This document shows positions 26,601 to 36,828 of a stretch of DNA of 64,000 bases, in pieces. How positions within the stretch are numbered: the first letter of the stretch is position 1; the number at the start of each line of letters is the position of its first letter. A model generated the notes under the pieces. The model was not told the origin of the DNA and ran no database searches. It saw only the letters and a program-made list of their open reading frames with translations. The stretch comes from Lineus longissimus (Eukaryota; Nemertea; Pilidiophora; Heteronemertea; Lineidae), in contig NC_088316.1 in assembly GCF_910592395.1 (NCBI RefSeq), forward strand, positions 15,128,001-15,192,000, in the 5' to 3' direction. The position numbers and the translations under genes were made by a program.

Positions 26601-29029
26601 TAGGGCAACTCCTTTATACCCCAGTGCCTCTGGAAACATAATGGTATCAGTCCTTGTTAAACTCTCCGAAACTTAACAAAGTATACAGTGCTATTGCTAG
26701 GTGAAAGATGCTGTAATACTTGTTCACAATTATTTTGCAGAAGACAAACCATCCAGAACAACCAAGAATCCAAAAGCCAAGTACATTGATTTGAGCAGTG
26801 ATTCTGATGATATGGAGGACTTCAAAACACCTGGTTTCTTGCCCCCATGTAAATCACTTACATGCAGTGATCACTCTTGTCCAAATCAGTTAAACGGCAA
26901 AAGGAGCTGTCCAATGCCCGGCCACCTAGACACACAGACTGCCGATACCAATACCAAATGTCTAGATCTCCATTGGCAGAAAATCAAAACATATTCCTTA
27001 CTTTCTTCAGTCAAATGAAATGGAGAACCTCAATGTAGCAGATTCTTTTAGTAGGAGTTGAAATACTTGGTTTTCCTGTTAGAAAATATAACCTTGACTA
27101 CATCATAATTTCAGTGAAGTCGGATAGTGCCCCAAACCTGCCAAAAGCAGGTACCAACACGCCTGCCTTCCGAATGCCTGCTGCAGTCAAGATGAAGGGT
27201 GCCAAGACGGTCGCTACAATGAGATATGGCATAACTACCGACAAGAAACCGACTGCAACTTTCTTAAGATCGCTCAGCTTGGACGTCCAGAGTGATAGGA
27301 GACATCCAGAGGCTCACAAGTGAGTCGGGAAACAGATGTTAGAAATTGTGGGGTTCACAAACCAGGGACCTTTGTATATGTTTAGATATGATTGAAGTTT
27401 GCTCCAGGTTGAGCTTTCTTCACTCTGTCAAATTTATTGAGTGCTTACAGCTCCTTTGCATTTTGGAGATGCTCAAATTTCTTACTGTTTTCATTTGATA
27501 TTGCAGGTTTGTGACCAACTTTAAATCAACCAAGGAAGTCCTCACCAAGAAGTTGTTTGATCTTTATTCATCAACAGTCTTTGAAAACAAAGTATGTTTA
27601 TTCTCATCTTGTTGTGGGTGTTTGTCAAGTCAACTCGCTTGTCAGTGAAGAAGAGATGGGACCTGGCCCCAGTCCTACCAGTAAGATTCTGTACACTGAA
27701 TCAAAAAAATCTTCCTTGCAGCTACCAGATTTCCCCATAATATGGAACAGCCGCCTCACCAAGACAGCAGGCTATTGTGCCTATAGCAGAGAGAGGCCAA
27801 CTATGGTCTTCAAGTGCAGAATTGAACTTTCTGTGAAAGTTTGTGACAGTGCAGGTAAGAGAGAAGTGTTCAATTCAATGTCTGCCATCCAGTACTCACT
27901 TAAGGTTTTGAAAACATCATTCGAAGCACAAGATTTTCCAGTTGTAAATCAGCGTGACCATATTGAGTTTCAACTAGGACATTATTATCTCTATGAACAC
28001 TATTAGGAGGAGATCAGGAAACCTACACTGTCAAAGAGTCGTTCTCTACATTGTTTATCATATGAGTGTGCCAGGATCAACCACGAATTGAACCCAGGAC
28101 TTCCGAGGTGACCTGCGTTGATGTCTCCACTTGCCACACTGACAGCCCAATCTTGTCACATCTTCAATTTAAAAATGTTGCATTATTTCAGAGCGTCTTC
28201 GTGATACCTTGATCCACGAAATGTGTCATGCGGCAGTCTGGCTTCTGAACGGCAAGAAAGATGGCCATGGACCAATATGGAAAACTTGGTAGGTATTTCC
28301 AATCACTGGATCTAAGTGCTTGTTTCATGCTATTTAACTTCTCTGGTTCCATTTTGTTTTGCTTGCCAATCCTGTAAAAACGATGCACTGGTCTATGGAG
28401 GCAGCCATTTACACCATGTGACGTCACAAGATTGTGTATCACCTAACGACCTTTTCAAAATGTTATCTGCTGACTCTTTAGGGCCCAGAGAGCCAACATG
28501 GTGCACAGTGAGCTTCCCATCATTAGGAGATGTCACTCCTACAGCGTTGAGACCAAGTACATCTACAAGTGTTCCAAGTGTGGATATCAGTAAGTATATC
28601 AACAAGACTTCTACCCCGAAACCTTTTAGTAGAACTCGGGTGAGCTGCTCAATCAGCAGTACAACCTGAGCATTCTCGACTGGTACCCAATTATTGACCT
28701 GGGTGTGTTTACTTATTTAAAAGCATGCCCACTTCGTATTGTTCCTAAAGAGATTTAATCTTGTTTTCAGAATTGGAAGACACAGCAAGTCCCTAGATAC
28801 GGCGGGTAAGGTCTGTGGTTATTGCCGGGGACACTTTGAGCTCTACGTAAATGGCAAGAATGGACTGAAGAAAGCTTTAGGATCAACAACAAAAACACCA
28901 AACAAATTTGCAATGTTCGTGAAGGAAAACTACGGCAGCATCAAAAGTAGCAACCAGAAAAGTAAGCATAAGGACATCATGAAGTTACTCAGCTCAGAGT
29001 TTGCCAAGACGAAGATATCATTCAGCTGA
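20673..29029 (+). CDS. GCNA: Germ cell nuclear antigen (SprT-type metalloprotease), 5' end unresolved
   Basis: Ten coding exons join in frame: 20673-25324, 25601-25884, 26094-26201, 26741-26848, 27115-27319, 27507-27591, 27722-27854, 28192-28288, 28482-28589, 28771-29029. They give about 2,012 residues. Residues 1 to about 1,780 are disordered, Ser/Asp/Lys-rich and repeat-built: a 60-residue duplication, four FSSLDSEQS-like motifs, eight SPRKTGSP units, and SUMO-interacting-like stretches such as YIDLSSDSDD. The C-terminus has a SprT domain with HEMCH and a later HGP (the HExxH zinc protease signature), a zinc ribbon (CSKCGY, VCGYC) and an HMG-box-like tail (TPNKFAMFVKENYG). GCNA proteins act in germ cells against DNA-protein crosslinks and on SUMOylated chromatin proteins. 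At three times human length, the excess is all in the disordered part. The first in-frame ATG of the big exon is 20787 (strong context), but open, basic coding sequence precedes it, so an upstream exon probably carries the true start. Confidence 0.93.
21534..21893 (+). repeat. In-frame 180-bp tandem duplication inside GCNA
   Basis: Two 60-codon copies (21534-21713 and 21714-21893) are nearly identical in DNA and protein. Each has a basic block (RGCRKKKKGRSAGRSKK), a Ser-rich stretch, and a predicted amphipathic segment (DIAQMLEDL). The low divergence, at synonymous as well as non-synonymous sites, points to a recent duplication or to gene conversion. Confidence 0.93.
23691..24005 (+). repeat. 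39-bp coding minisatellite in GCNA (SPRKTGSPMV array)
   Basis: Eight consecutive 13-residue units follow the consensus LR(E/D)SPRKTGSPMV, with the outer copies degenerate (ARDSPRKNGYPMV at the left, ARDSPKLAGSPMQ at the right). Each inner unit carries SPRK, a match to the full CDK phosphorylation consensus (S/T-P-x-K/R), plus a second SP. Looser relatives extend upstream to about 23500. Confidence 0.93.
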
Positions 29030-30039
29030 TTTATTCTGCACAGGAGCTGAATTATGTGAAAGGAACCATTGACTGTTTACTGCCACTAGATTACTGTACC
29101 CTGGAGATATTCGCTAGCTGATTGATTTTGCGGACATCATTTGTCCACAATGCAAAAGCCTTGAAAATATTCCTGTCTACAGTTGTTGGTGAGGAAGCAA
29201 AAAAACATGGACAGTTTGTGTATGCCCTATTTATCAGCACTATTTGCTGTTTTCTTTTTGTAGAAATGTGTGTTTTCTTTCCTTTATTGATCATTACACA
29301 TTGTGAAGAAAAAATACAGTGTTGTTGCTCTGTCCTTGAATTAGTTAATTTTGTTTTATACTAGTATGCCATTTTCTGGAGGTGTCCTGGTTGGTTGTGC
29401 TAGTTGTTACCAGTATGCCATTTCCCGGAGCTGTCCCATAAATTTCCTGATTGGTTGTGCCAGTTACTAGTATGCAGTCCAACTGGTTGTGACATTGTCT
29501 GAGGATGGTTTTGGTCCCGCTAAAGAACATACCAATTATTTACCTGCAAGGTTACATGTTTAAATCTCACACACTATCAATGTCTGACAATTAGACACAT
29601 TTATTCAGGCTTTAATGTATCATTTCCTCTCACACTTGGATTGAAAACCTTTTTTAAATCTTGAGGGAGCATTTCACAAATGAATAACATGAAACCTGCT
29701 CAGATGTAAAACATTTCTTTTTTTAAATGGCTTGTCCTCAATCAATCTCTCTAAAGAATGAATGTTGCTTTAACAATAATTAGTTTTTCAGAAACAAACG
29801 CTGATAAAATATATAACAGGAAAGTCAAGTTTGAATAATGCGCCACAAAGATTACATTGTATTTGAATAACGCGGAAGTGTGACTCTTGAAACGACCTTG
29901 AAAAAAGCGTCTGCTAGTTTGCAAAGCGCATGCGCGATGTTTGAAACAAAATGGCGGCAGAGGAGTCGAGTTTGTGAAGATTCTGTGTGTATTTTGCACT
30001 TATATGGGATAGAAGAGTGGTTGGATTTATGAGAGAAGC
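29030..30039. other. GCNA 3' UTR, intergenic gap and ubinuclein promoter
   Basis: The GCNA 3' UTR begins at 29030; no canonical AATAAA is obvious before the next gene. At about 29361-29480 a degenerate tandem repeat of roughly 50-60 bp contains CTAGTATGC and TGGTTGGTTGTGC blocks. The right end holds the ubinuclein promoter motifs listed separately. Confidence 0.6.
29926..29958 (+). promoter_or_regulatory. Ubinuclein core promoter: NRF-1 and YY1-type motifs
   Basis: A perfect palindromic NRF-1 site, GCGCATGCGC (29926-29935), is followed by AAAATGGCGGC (29948-29958), an exact match to the YY1 consensus AANATGGCGGC. The coding start is about 80-115 bp downstream. This pairing is typical of TATA-less housekeeping promoters, and YY1 sites often mark the transcription start itself. 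No TATA box is at the expected place. Confidence 0.7.
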
Positions 30040-30136
30040 ATGGCAGAGCCGCGGATTATCCATCCGGTGCCAATGGGGCCAGCGGGCCCGAAGAAAAAAA
30101 TGGAGAAAGTCCCCAAAACACTCCGATTCGAGTTGA
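30029..30136 (+). CDS. Overlapping upstream ORF at the ubinuclein start
   Basis: An out-of-frame ATG at 30029 lies 11 bases before the ubinuclein ATG. It opens a 35-codon frame that runs across the main start and stops at TGA 30134-30136. The upstream ATG context is weak (T at -3) and the main one is strong (A at -3, G at +4). Leaky scanning would therefore be expected to let most ribosomes reach the main start. It is more likely a regulatory uORF than a source of a peptide. Confidence 0.45.
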   Translation: MREAWQSRGLSIRCQWGQRARRKKWRKSPKHSDSS

Positions 30137-33100
30137 CAATACAGGAATCCACGAACCTCTCGTGCTCGGAATACTCCTGGCTAGAACTGCTGAAAAAAGC
30201 CGCGGTATGCGAATAAAACCCTTGTTATTTCTCATTTTTGTGATATTCTACCGATTTCTAGGCATAATCATAACTCAGTAGGAATGTCCAATTATTTTTT
30301 TCACCCCTAAAGTTGCACCCGCCATGGCGGGAAATGGCCGAATTCACTTGCTAAAAAGTGCCTATTTTCTCATTTCTTCCTTTCCAGTTTGCTTATCATG
30401 GCTGGTTTCGTGTAGATATTATTCTGAAATTGCAGGGAAAATGGCAGCAGAGCCCATGACGCCATTTTGAGCCCCAAATTCTATCGTCCATACACCATAA
30501 AATAATTTTCCGAACCCACTACTTTCCCCTTAACGCAACCATCCCGTCACAGGCGAGTTGAGTCACTTTTCACAAGCCAAACTCAGCATTGGAAATATGT
30601 TGAAATCCAAGCTTTCTGGCCAATATTTTGCTGATTGTCTGGGAAATAAGCTTATTCTATGTCTGTATTAAGGTGATTTTATTCAACAGCCATCTTGGCA
30701 TGTGCATGTTGGAGCTTTCAGCAGGCAAAGACCAAGTTATGCATAGTCCTGACCTCAACCCATACTTCGTTGAGCGACCGAGTGCTAACTGAATACACTG
30801 TAGACTCAAACTTTTCATCATTTTCAATCACTTATCTCGTTGATTCTGAATTAGAAATTTCCCTTACATATTTTACCAAGGGGTTGATATGGGTATGCTA
30901 CATGCCAGGTTTTTATCCAGGCAACAACATGATTTCTGACCTGATTAATATTCATGTAGTACTGATGTATTCAATACTGGGATAAAATGTAGAGTAGTTT
31001 TGGATGAATGTTGGCAGGATCTGTGAATTTATTCTGAAGAAAGGAGTATTTTGTACAGGACTGGGTGAACTGAAGACCTTTCTTCCAGATTATCTCTTCT
31101 AAATTTAGCATGTGGCTTTGTATTGGGGGTAATTATTAACAGAATGTGTGCATTGTAAGGGTTGCATATAGCAGGATTGGTATTTGGAAAGGGTATCAAT
31201 GACCTAATTATAGGTGAAGTCATTGGGTTTGGATAGCGGTAGTGGATAGTTAGTCTATTCTAAGGGTATTGAAGGATTTAGCGGAAGGTTAAATTCAATA
31301 GCTTTTGTAAGTAATACAAGATGTGGACATAGTGATGATTGACAATGGGGAAGTGTGCCATGACGTGTGGGCTGTGCATGCGGGAGTACAATAGATACTG
31401 TTAATTGGGTCATAGATGGATAGTGGTGTGCAGGTACATCTGGCTGTTATTAAGCGGGCGGCTTTATTGATCTTTTTATCAGTCGAGGAGCGGGAGGGAT
31501 ATGGGGTCAGTTAGGTAATCAGTGGGGTATTGATGAATTATCTGCGGGAGATTTGAATGTGGGTAAATTGTGTTTTGGCTGTCTGGATGTCTGGGGTTTG
31601 GTGTACGATGGATAATGCATAGTAGGCCTAGTGATATATTGAAGTGTTCAGTTATTGCTTTGTGCTCTTTAGTCAGTATCTTAGAGAAATCTGTGAACAC
31701 CCGGCCCTACAGGTCTTTGAAGTGTTGGGTAGGCCTATCTCTTTCATGTATATTGTTTGTCTTTTAAGTGTTGTTTGTGTTGCATTGTGGACATTGAAAA
31801 CATTTTAAGTGTTGTTTGCACTACAGTATGAACACTGCAAATCTCTAAAGTGTTAGTTCTGTTACAGTGTGAACACTGAAAATCTCGGAAGTGTTAGTTC
31901 TGTTACAGTGTGAACACTGCAAATCTTGGAAGTGTTGGTTCTGTTATAGTGTGAACACTGAAAATCTTGGAAGTGTTGGTTCTGTTACAATGTGAACACT
32001 GCAAATCTTGGAAGTGTTGGTTCTGTTACAGTGTGAACACTGCAAATCTCGGAAGTGTTGGTTCTGTGACTATGCGAACACTGCAAATCTCTGAAGTGTT
32101 GGTTCTGTTACTGTGTGAACACTGCAAATCTCTGAAGTGTTAGTTCTGTTACAGCGTGAACACTGCAAATCTCGGAAGTGTTGGTTCTGTTACAGTGTGA
32201 ACACTGCAAATCTCGGAAGTGTTGGTTCTGTGACTATGCGAACACTGCAAATCTCGGAAGTGTTAGTTCTGTTACTGTGTGAACACTGCAAAACTTTGAA
32301 GTGTTAGTTCTGTTACAGTGTGAACACTGCAAATCTGCGGTTCTCACGTAAATGCAGTAGTGCACATCACTACAGTTTCTGGCATGGATGAATTATTGAG
32401 AGTGACATTATTTCATTTCAGGATAATGATGAAGATAAGCTCAAGGAATGCATGGACCCTTTTGCTCTGCAAGATCTTGAGGAACAGAAAAAACTTGAGA
32501 ATATCGCCAGGTCCTTTGAAAGTCGATATGTAAGTAGTGATCACTTCGGCAGTATCTAATGTTATAATTTAAATTTTTGTGCCAAAATAAAAGGTGCAAT
32601 GAAGAGACTTGTCTGAGATCACTAGCACGGTGTTAGTTACCGTTGTCGCATGAGTCAGTGACAATCCAGGCATTGTAACAGGATGGGATTGGATAACTGC
32701 ATAGCGATAACATAAGATTGTTTCACATCGAAAACCCTTTTTATCTCCTGTCTTATTTCATTTCCAGGGGAATAAAATTTCCAAAAAGAAACGACAAGTC
32801 CAAATCGAAGACTTCGTGGACCTGGAAGATGGGTACGACGACACAGATCCCTTTGTGGATAATTCTGAGGCATATGATGAGCTTGTCCCAGCTACGCTGA
32901 CCACTAAGCTTGGTGGATTTTACATCAATACCGGAGTACTGGATTTCCGGGAAGTCACTGGCGATTCGGATGGAGAGTTCCAGAGTCCGAAGAAAAAGAG
33001 GAAGAAGAAAAGGGTGGGTATCTGGGGCCAGTGAGGAGATGGAGGTGATCACTCATATACAAATGAATTACATCACTCCGGCCAAGCTCCCTATGATAAA

Positions 33101-36100
33101 GTCCATGGGAGTGAATTGATAGCTCCCCTACATATTTTTCCTGAAGTGCTTGTGTCTGGGCTTTTCACCCAAAAGTCTTATGAGGAGGTTTATTGCCTGG
33201 AGCAGCTACTAAACACGGACCAAAACCCTCAAACTTAATTGTGGAAAAACCCAGAGTGGGGTAGGAGGCATTTTAACCCTGAACCTCCTGCTCAGGAGTC
33301 CAGCATTCTTAGCTCTTCACAAACATGCTTGACCTACGAGCTTTTGTAAAAAAAACCTGGAGGACTGGAGTGACTTCGGCTTCATTTCATAAGAAAATTT
33401 TGTTCTGTTTTTCAGGTAATTGCATCTGAATCTGATTCTGATATATCTGCAGCCAGTTCTATTACCAAGAAAAAGAAACTATTACTTAAGGTATGTAAAA
33501 ATGTATAGCTTCTGTATCCAAGCGCTCATACTGGAAATGCGAAGGCACATCCAGAGACTAATATGTCTGACTCTTTCTTTCTGTAATCCAAGGTTCTTTA
33601 CTGTAAACTCTGTGGATTCAGCTGTGCTGCAGATCAAGCTTCACTGTGGCTGTGACTGTAAGTGCCACCATCCCCGGACACCTACTGTGGAATCTTTTTC
33701 AACGACAATATGATGGCAGACTGGCTACAGGAAATGGCTGGCCTCCTCCATTGTCCTCAGGGACCTCATCTCTACACCTGGATTTCAACTTGTGCCTTTT
33801 GTTGCTAGATTCAGAAATTAAGTGTCCATTATTGCTTTACAGAAAAAACGGACTGATGGTGAAGTCATTAAGAAGAAACGGAAGAAGTTAGTGTTGAGTT
33901 CTGGTGATGAAAAGCCATTTGTGAAAAAGAAGAAGATCTTGAAAGCAAAAGACATGTGAGTAAAGTACCTCAGTATTTGACTATTTTTTGCAATTCATCT
34001 TGGGCAATAACTCTGTGACGAATCAGGACTCTCTCGACTCAGGATATGACTTGACTGACATGGTTCTTCACATGATGATATATCACAATTGCCCACAAAA
34101 TCTTAAGCAACGTTCCAGTCAAATAATATTCTCAGCGTCAACACCTAGTCTTCTCTTTTATACCAGGTCAGCCAAGAAGAACGGGCTGAATGTTGCAGAC
34201 CTCATAAAGCAGCAGGTGGCCACACCAACTGAGAAGAAAGTGATCACTATCAACGGTGACAATGCTACCACGGGCATCAACAAGGGCAATGACTCCATAA
34301 ACTCGACAATAGATGCCGTGATCAGTCGGGCTGTAATGGAATCGCCTATCGGCGAGGGGCGGGCTACACCAACGTCCACACCCACTCTGGCGCTTAATCC
34401 GGAAAATGCGCCAAACCCGTCGTCCGTTGTCACACCAAATCCAGAAAGCGCACCGCCACTGCCGTCAGGAATACCGGTGCCCCTGGAGATGATCATACAT
34501 AACATCAAGGAGTCGGCGCGAGCGTCTGCGACAACGAAAAATAAATTCTTTAATTCGGCAGTCAACAGGATGTTATTAGTGTAAGCATTTATAACTTTTT
34601 AAAAAATTGGACTTGTTCAGGCTCACTCGTCATGTAGTCGCTGGTTTCATTGAGATTGGGGAGTGAACAAGTTTGAACAACACGTTTTAACGGTTTTGTC
34701 ATGGCGTCTGCTGGTGAGAACTACTTTCTTCTGTTTGGTGGTCCCTTGAAATGAAATTTTCATGATATCGTTCTTTCAGGATAGAAAAAGAATCACGCCA
34801 ATTGGTGTGTTCACAACGTTCAGGGATCTACAACCACCTGGCAGCATTTTTACCGTGCAGCAAAGACACTTTGTTAAAACGCGCCAAAAAACTCAGGTTA
34901 AACGAACAAGATAATAAAGTCAGGGATCCGATAAACAGGCTTAAAGAAGGTAAGAAAAGTCAAGAAATAGAGAAGGGAAAGTGTATATCAAGAAGAAAGG
35001 GAGTAGGTACCGTAATTTATACCATCTACCAGTAAAAGAAGAACATCGGATTTTGCAGTTTCAGATGAAATATAAAATTTTTTTCAACTGCTACATTTTC
35101 TGTCTAAAATGTCAAAAAATTGGAGTACCATCTTTTTCGTTAAATGAGCTACATGTAGATTAGTTTTATGAAACCTTGAGCTAATTCTGTGTTCGATTTC
35201 TATTCATCCTTTTCAGCCGTCAATAAAGTGATGCCAGAATATATCGAGCAATACACTCAGGAACGTAAAGCTGCTGCTCTAGCTAAGTAAGTCAATAATG
35301 TCGAACTTACCTGTCACACATACGGACCAGGGCCCGGTTGTTGAAAACAGGTTTTGTCACTCACGCTGGCGTTAACTTAACTTGGCATTAAGTCTAAGGG
35401 CTGAACTGAAGGAGATAACGCCAAGTTATTTTAATGCGAGTGTTAGTGACAAAATTTGTTTTGAACAACTGGGCCCTGTACTTGTCTACACAGATAATCT
35501 GATGATATGCTCCTGGAAGAACTTAGATGAAATGTATCTGTGTTGAGCAAATGGTTGCCTGTTGTCTGTAGTTGAGGGATATTCTTCCATAGATCCCAAT
35601 ACAGTCAACAAAATTACATATACAATGGTCGCTTGCAGTTGGAAGTGATTTTATGAGACTTTGGCTTTGGCATGCTCGGCAGATGGCAGTATCGAGATCT
35701 GAATTCTGATTTGCAGGGTGGGTCTATGACCAAACAAACAGCTTCCAATGAACTTCTTAGTTCCAGAACAAAAGCACAGGCGGCAACAGTGTTCTGGGCA
35801 TTTTCCAGAATTGATCATTCAATACTGAATAAATTGAATGTTGAAAGTCCTTTCGGAAATATAAAGTTTTATGTTTATTCTAGAAATTGTGAGAAAGGGG
35901 AAGGAAAAGAGGAAGGCGGTTCGTCCGACTCTGATGATGACAATACAAAAGAGGGGAAAAAGAAAACAGCCGGTCCTCGCAAACACTTCATATGGACGGA
36001 CAATATCCGTGAGCTGCTCTGTGATGTCATCCGAGTAAAAATGATGAGCTACGAGATGTCAAAGATGCGCACACAATCGGCGGAGGAATATCTGAAGACT

Positions 36101-36782
36101 TTCCTGGGCACTGAGATCAAACCGATGTGGCCGAAAGGCTGGATGCAGACGAGGTAATAATTGGTGGTTGTCTCGTTTTAGGTTGGCCTCACGCCTCCAG
36201 CACTTGTAGATAATGGATTCTTACTAGTTCCGTGGCGTGAGAGAGGAATTTGGAAGTGCTGAGTGGCGAACAAGCCAAGTCTAGCGGGTTCAGGGGGACA
36301 GTAAACAAACTAAACTGCATGAAGTTGGAAGAGTTGTTTGTATGGATTGATTCAGTAGCTCACACATATTCCAGACCTGATGAAGTTTCTTTCTCTTGCA
36401 GGATGCTGTACAAAGAAAGTAAATCTACTCATGCTCAATGGACTGTAAATGCGTACGTATCCAAGCATATAACTAGTGCTTCTGCCAGGATTTGGAAAGG
36501 GCAGGATATTTTCTCCTTTGGAGGGAGAAAGAAGGGCAAGAGCAGTTTTGGCCATAAAATTGTGTGGCGAAATCAAGATTTTTAAAGTTAACCAAAAGTC
36601 TGCAACATTTGACTATTTTGAGAAGCAAACAGGGACATTAAGAAGTGAATGGTATTTAAAAATGCTTCCTAACCATTGATTGTTGGTCAGATTATCAAAC
36701 AAGTCCAAAATCTTTATGTCCAAAATCGACAGACAGGACTTTTTGGCTCACCGTAAGGGGAGTCTATACGATAGCGCTGTGT

Positions 36783-36828
<46 letters not shown>

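Noticed and set aside
28084-28150. Minus-strand B-box-like sequence GGTTCAATTCG with a possible A box upstream
   Set aside because: The B box misses the final CC, no cloverleaf forms, and no tail or target duplication was found. It lies in a GCNA intron. It could be a decayed SINE, but support is too weak.
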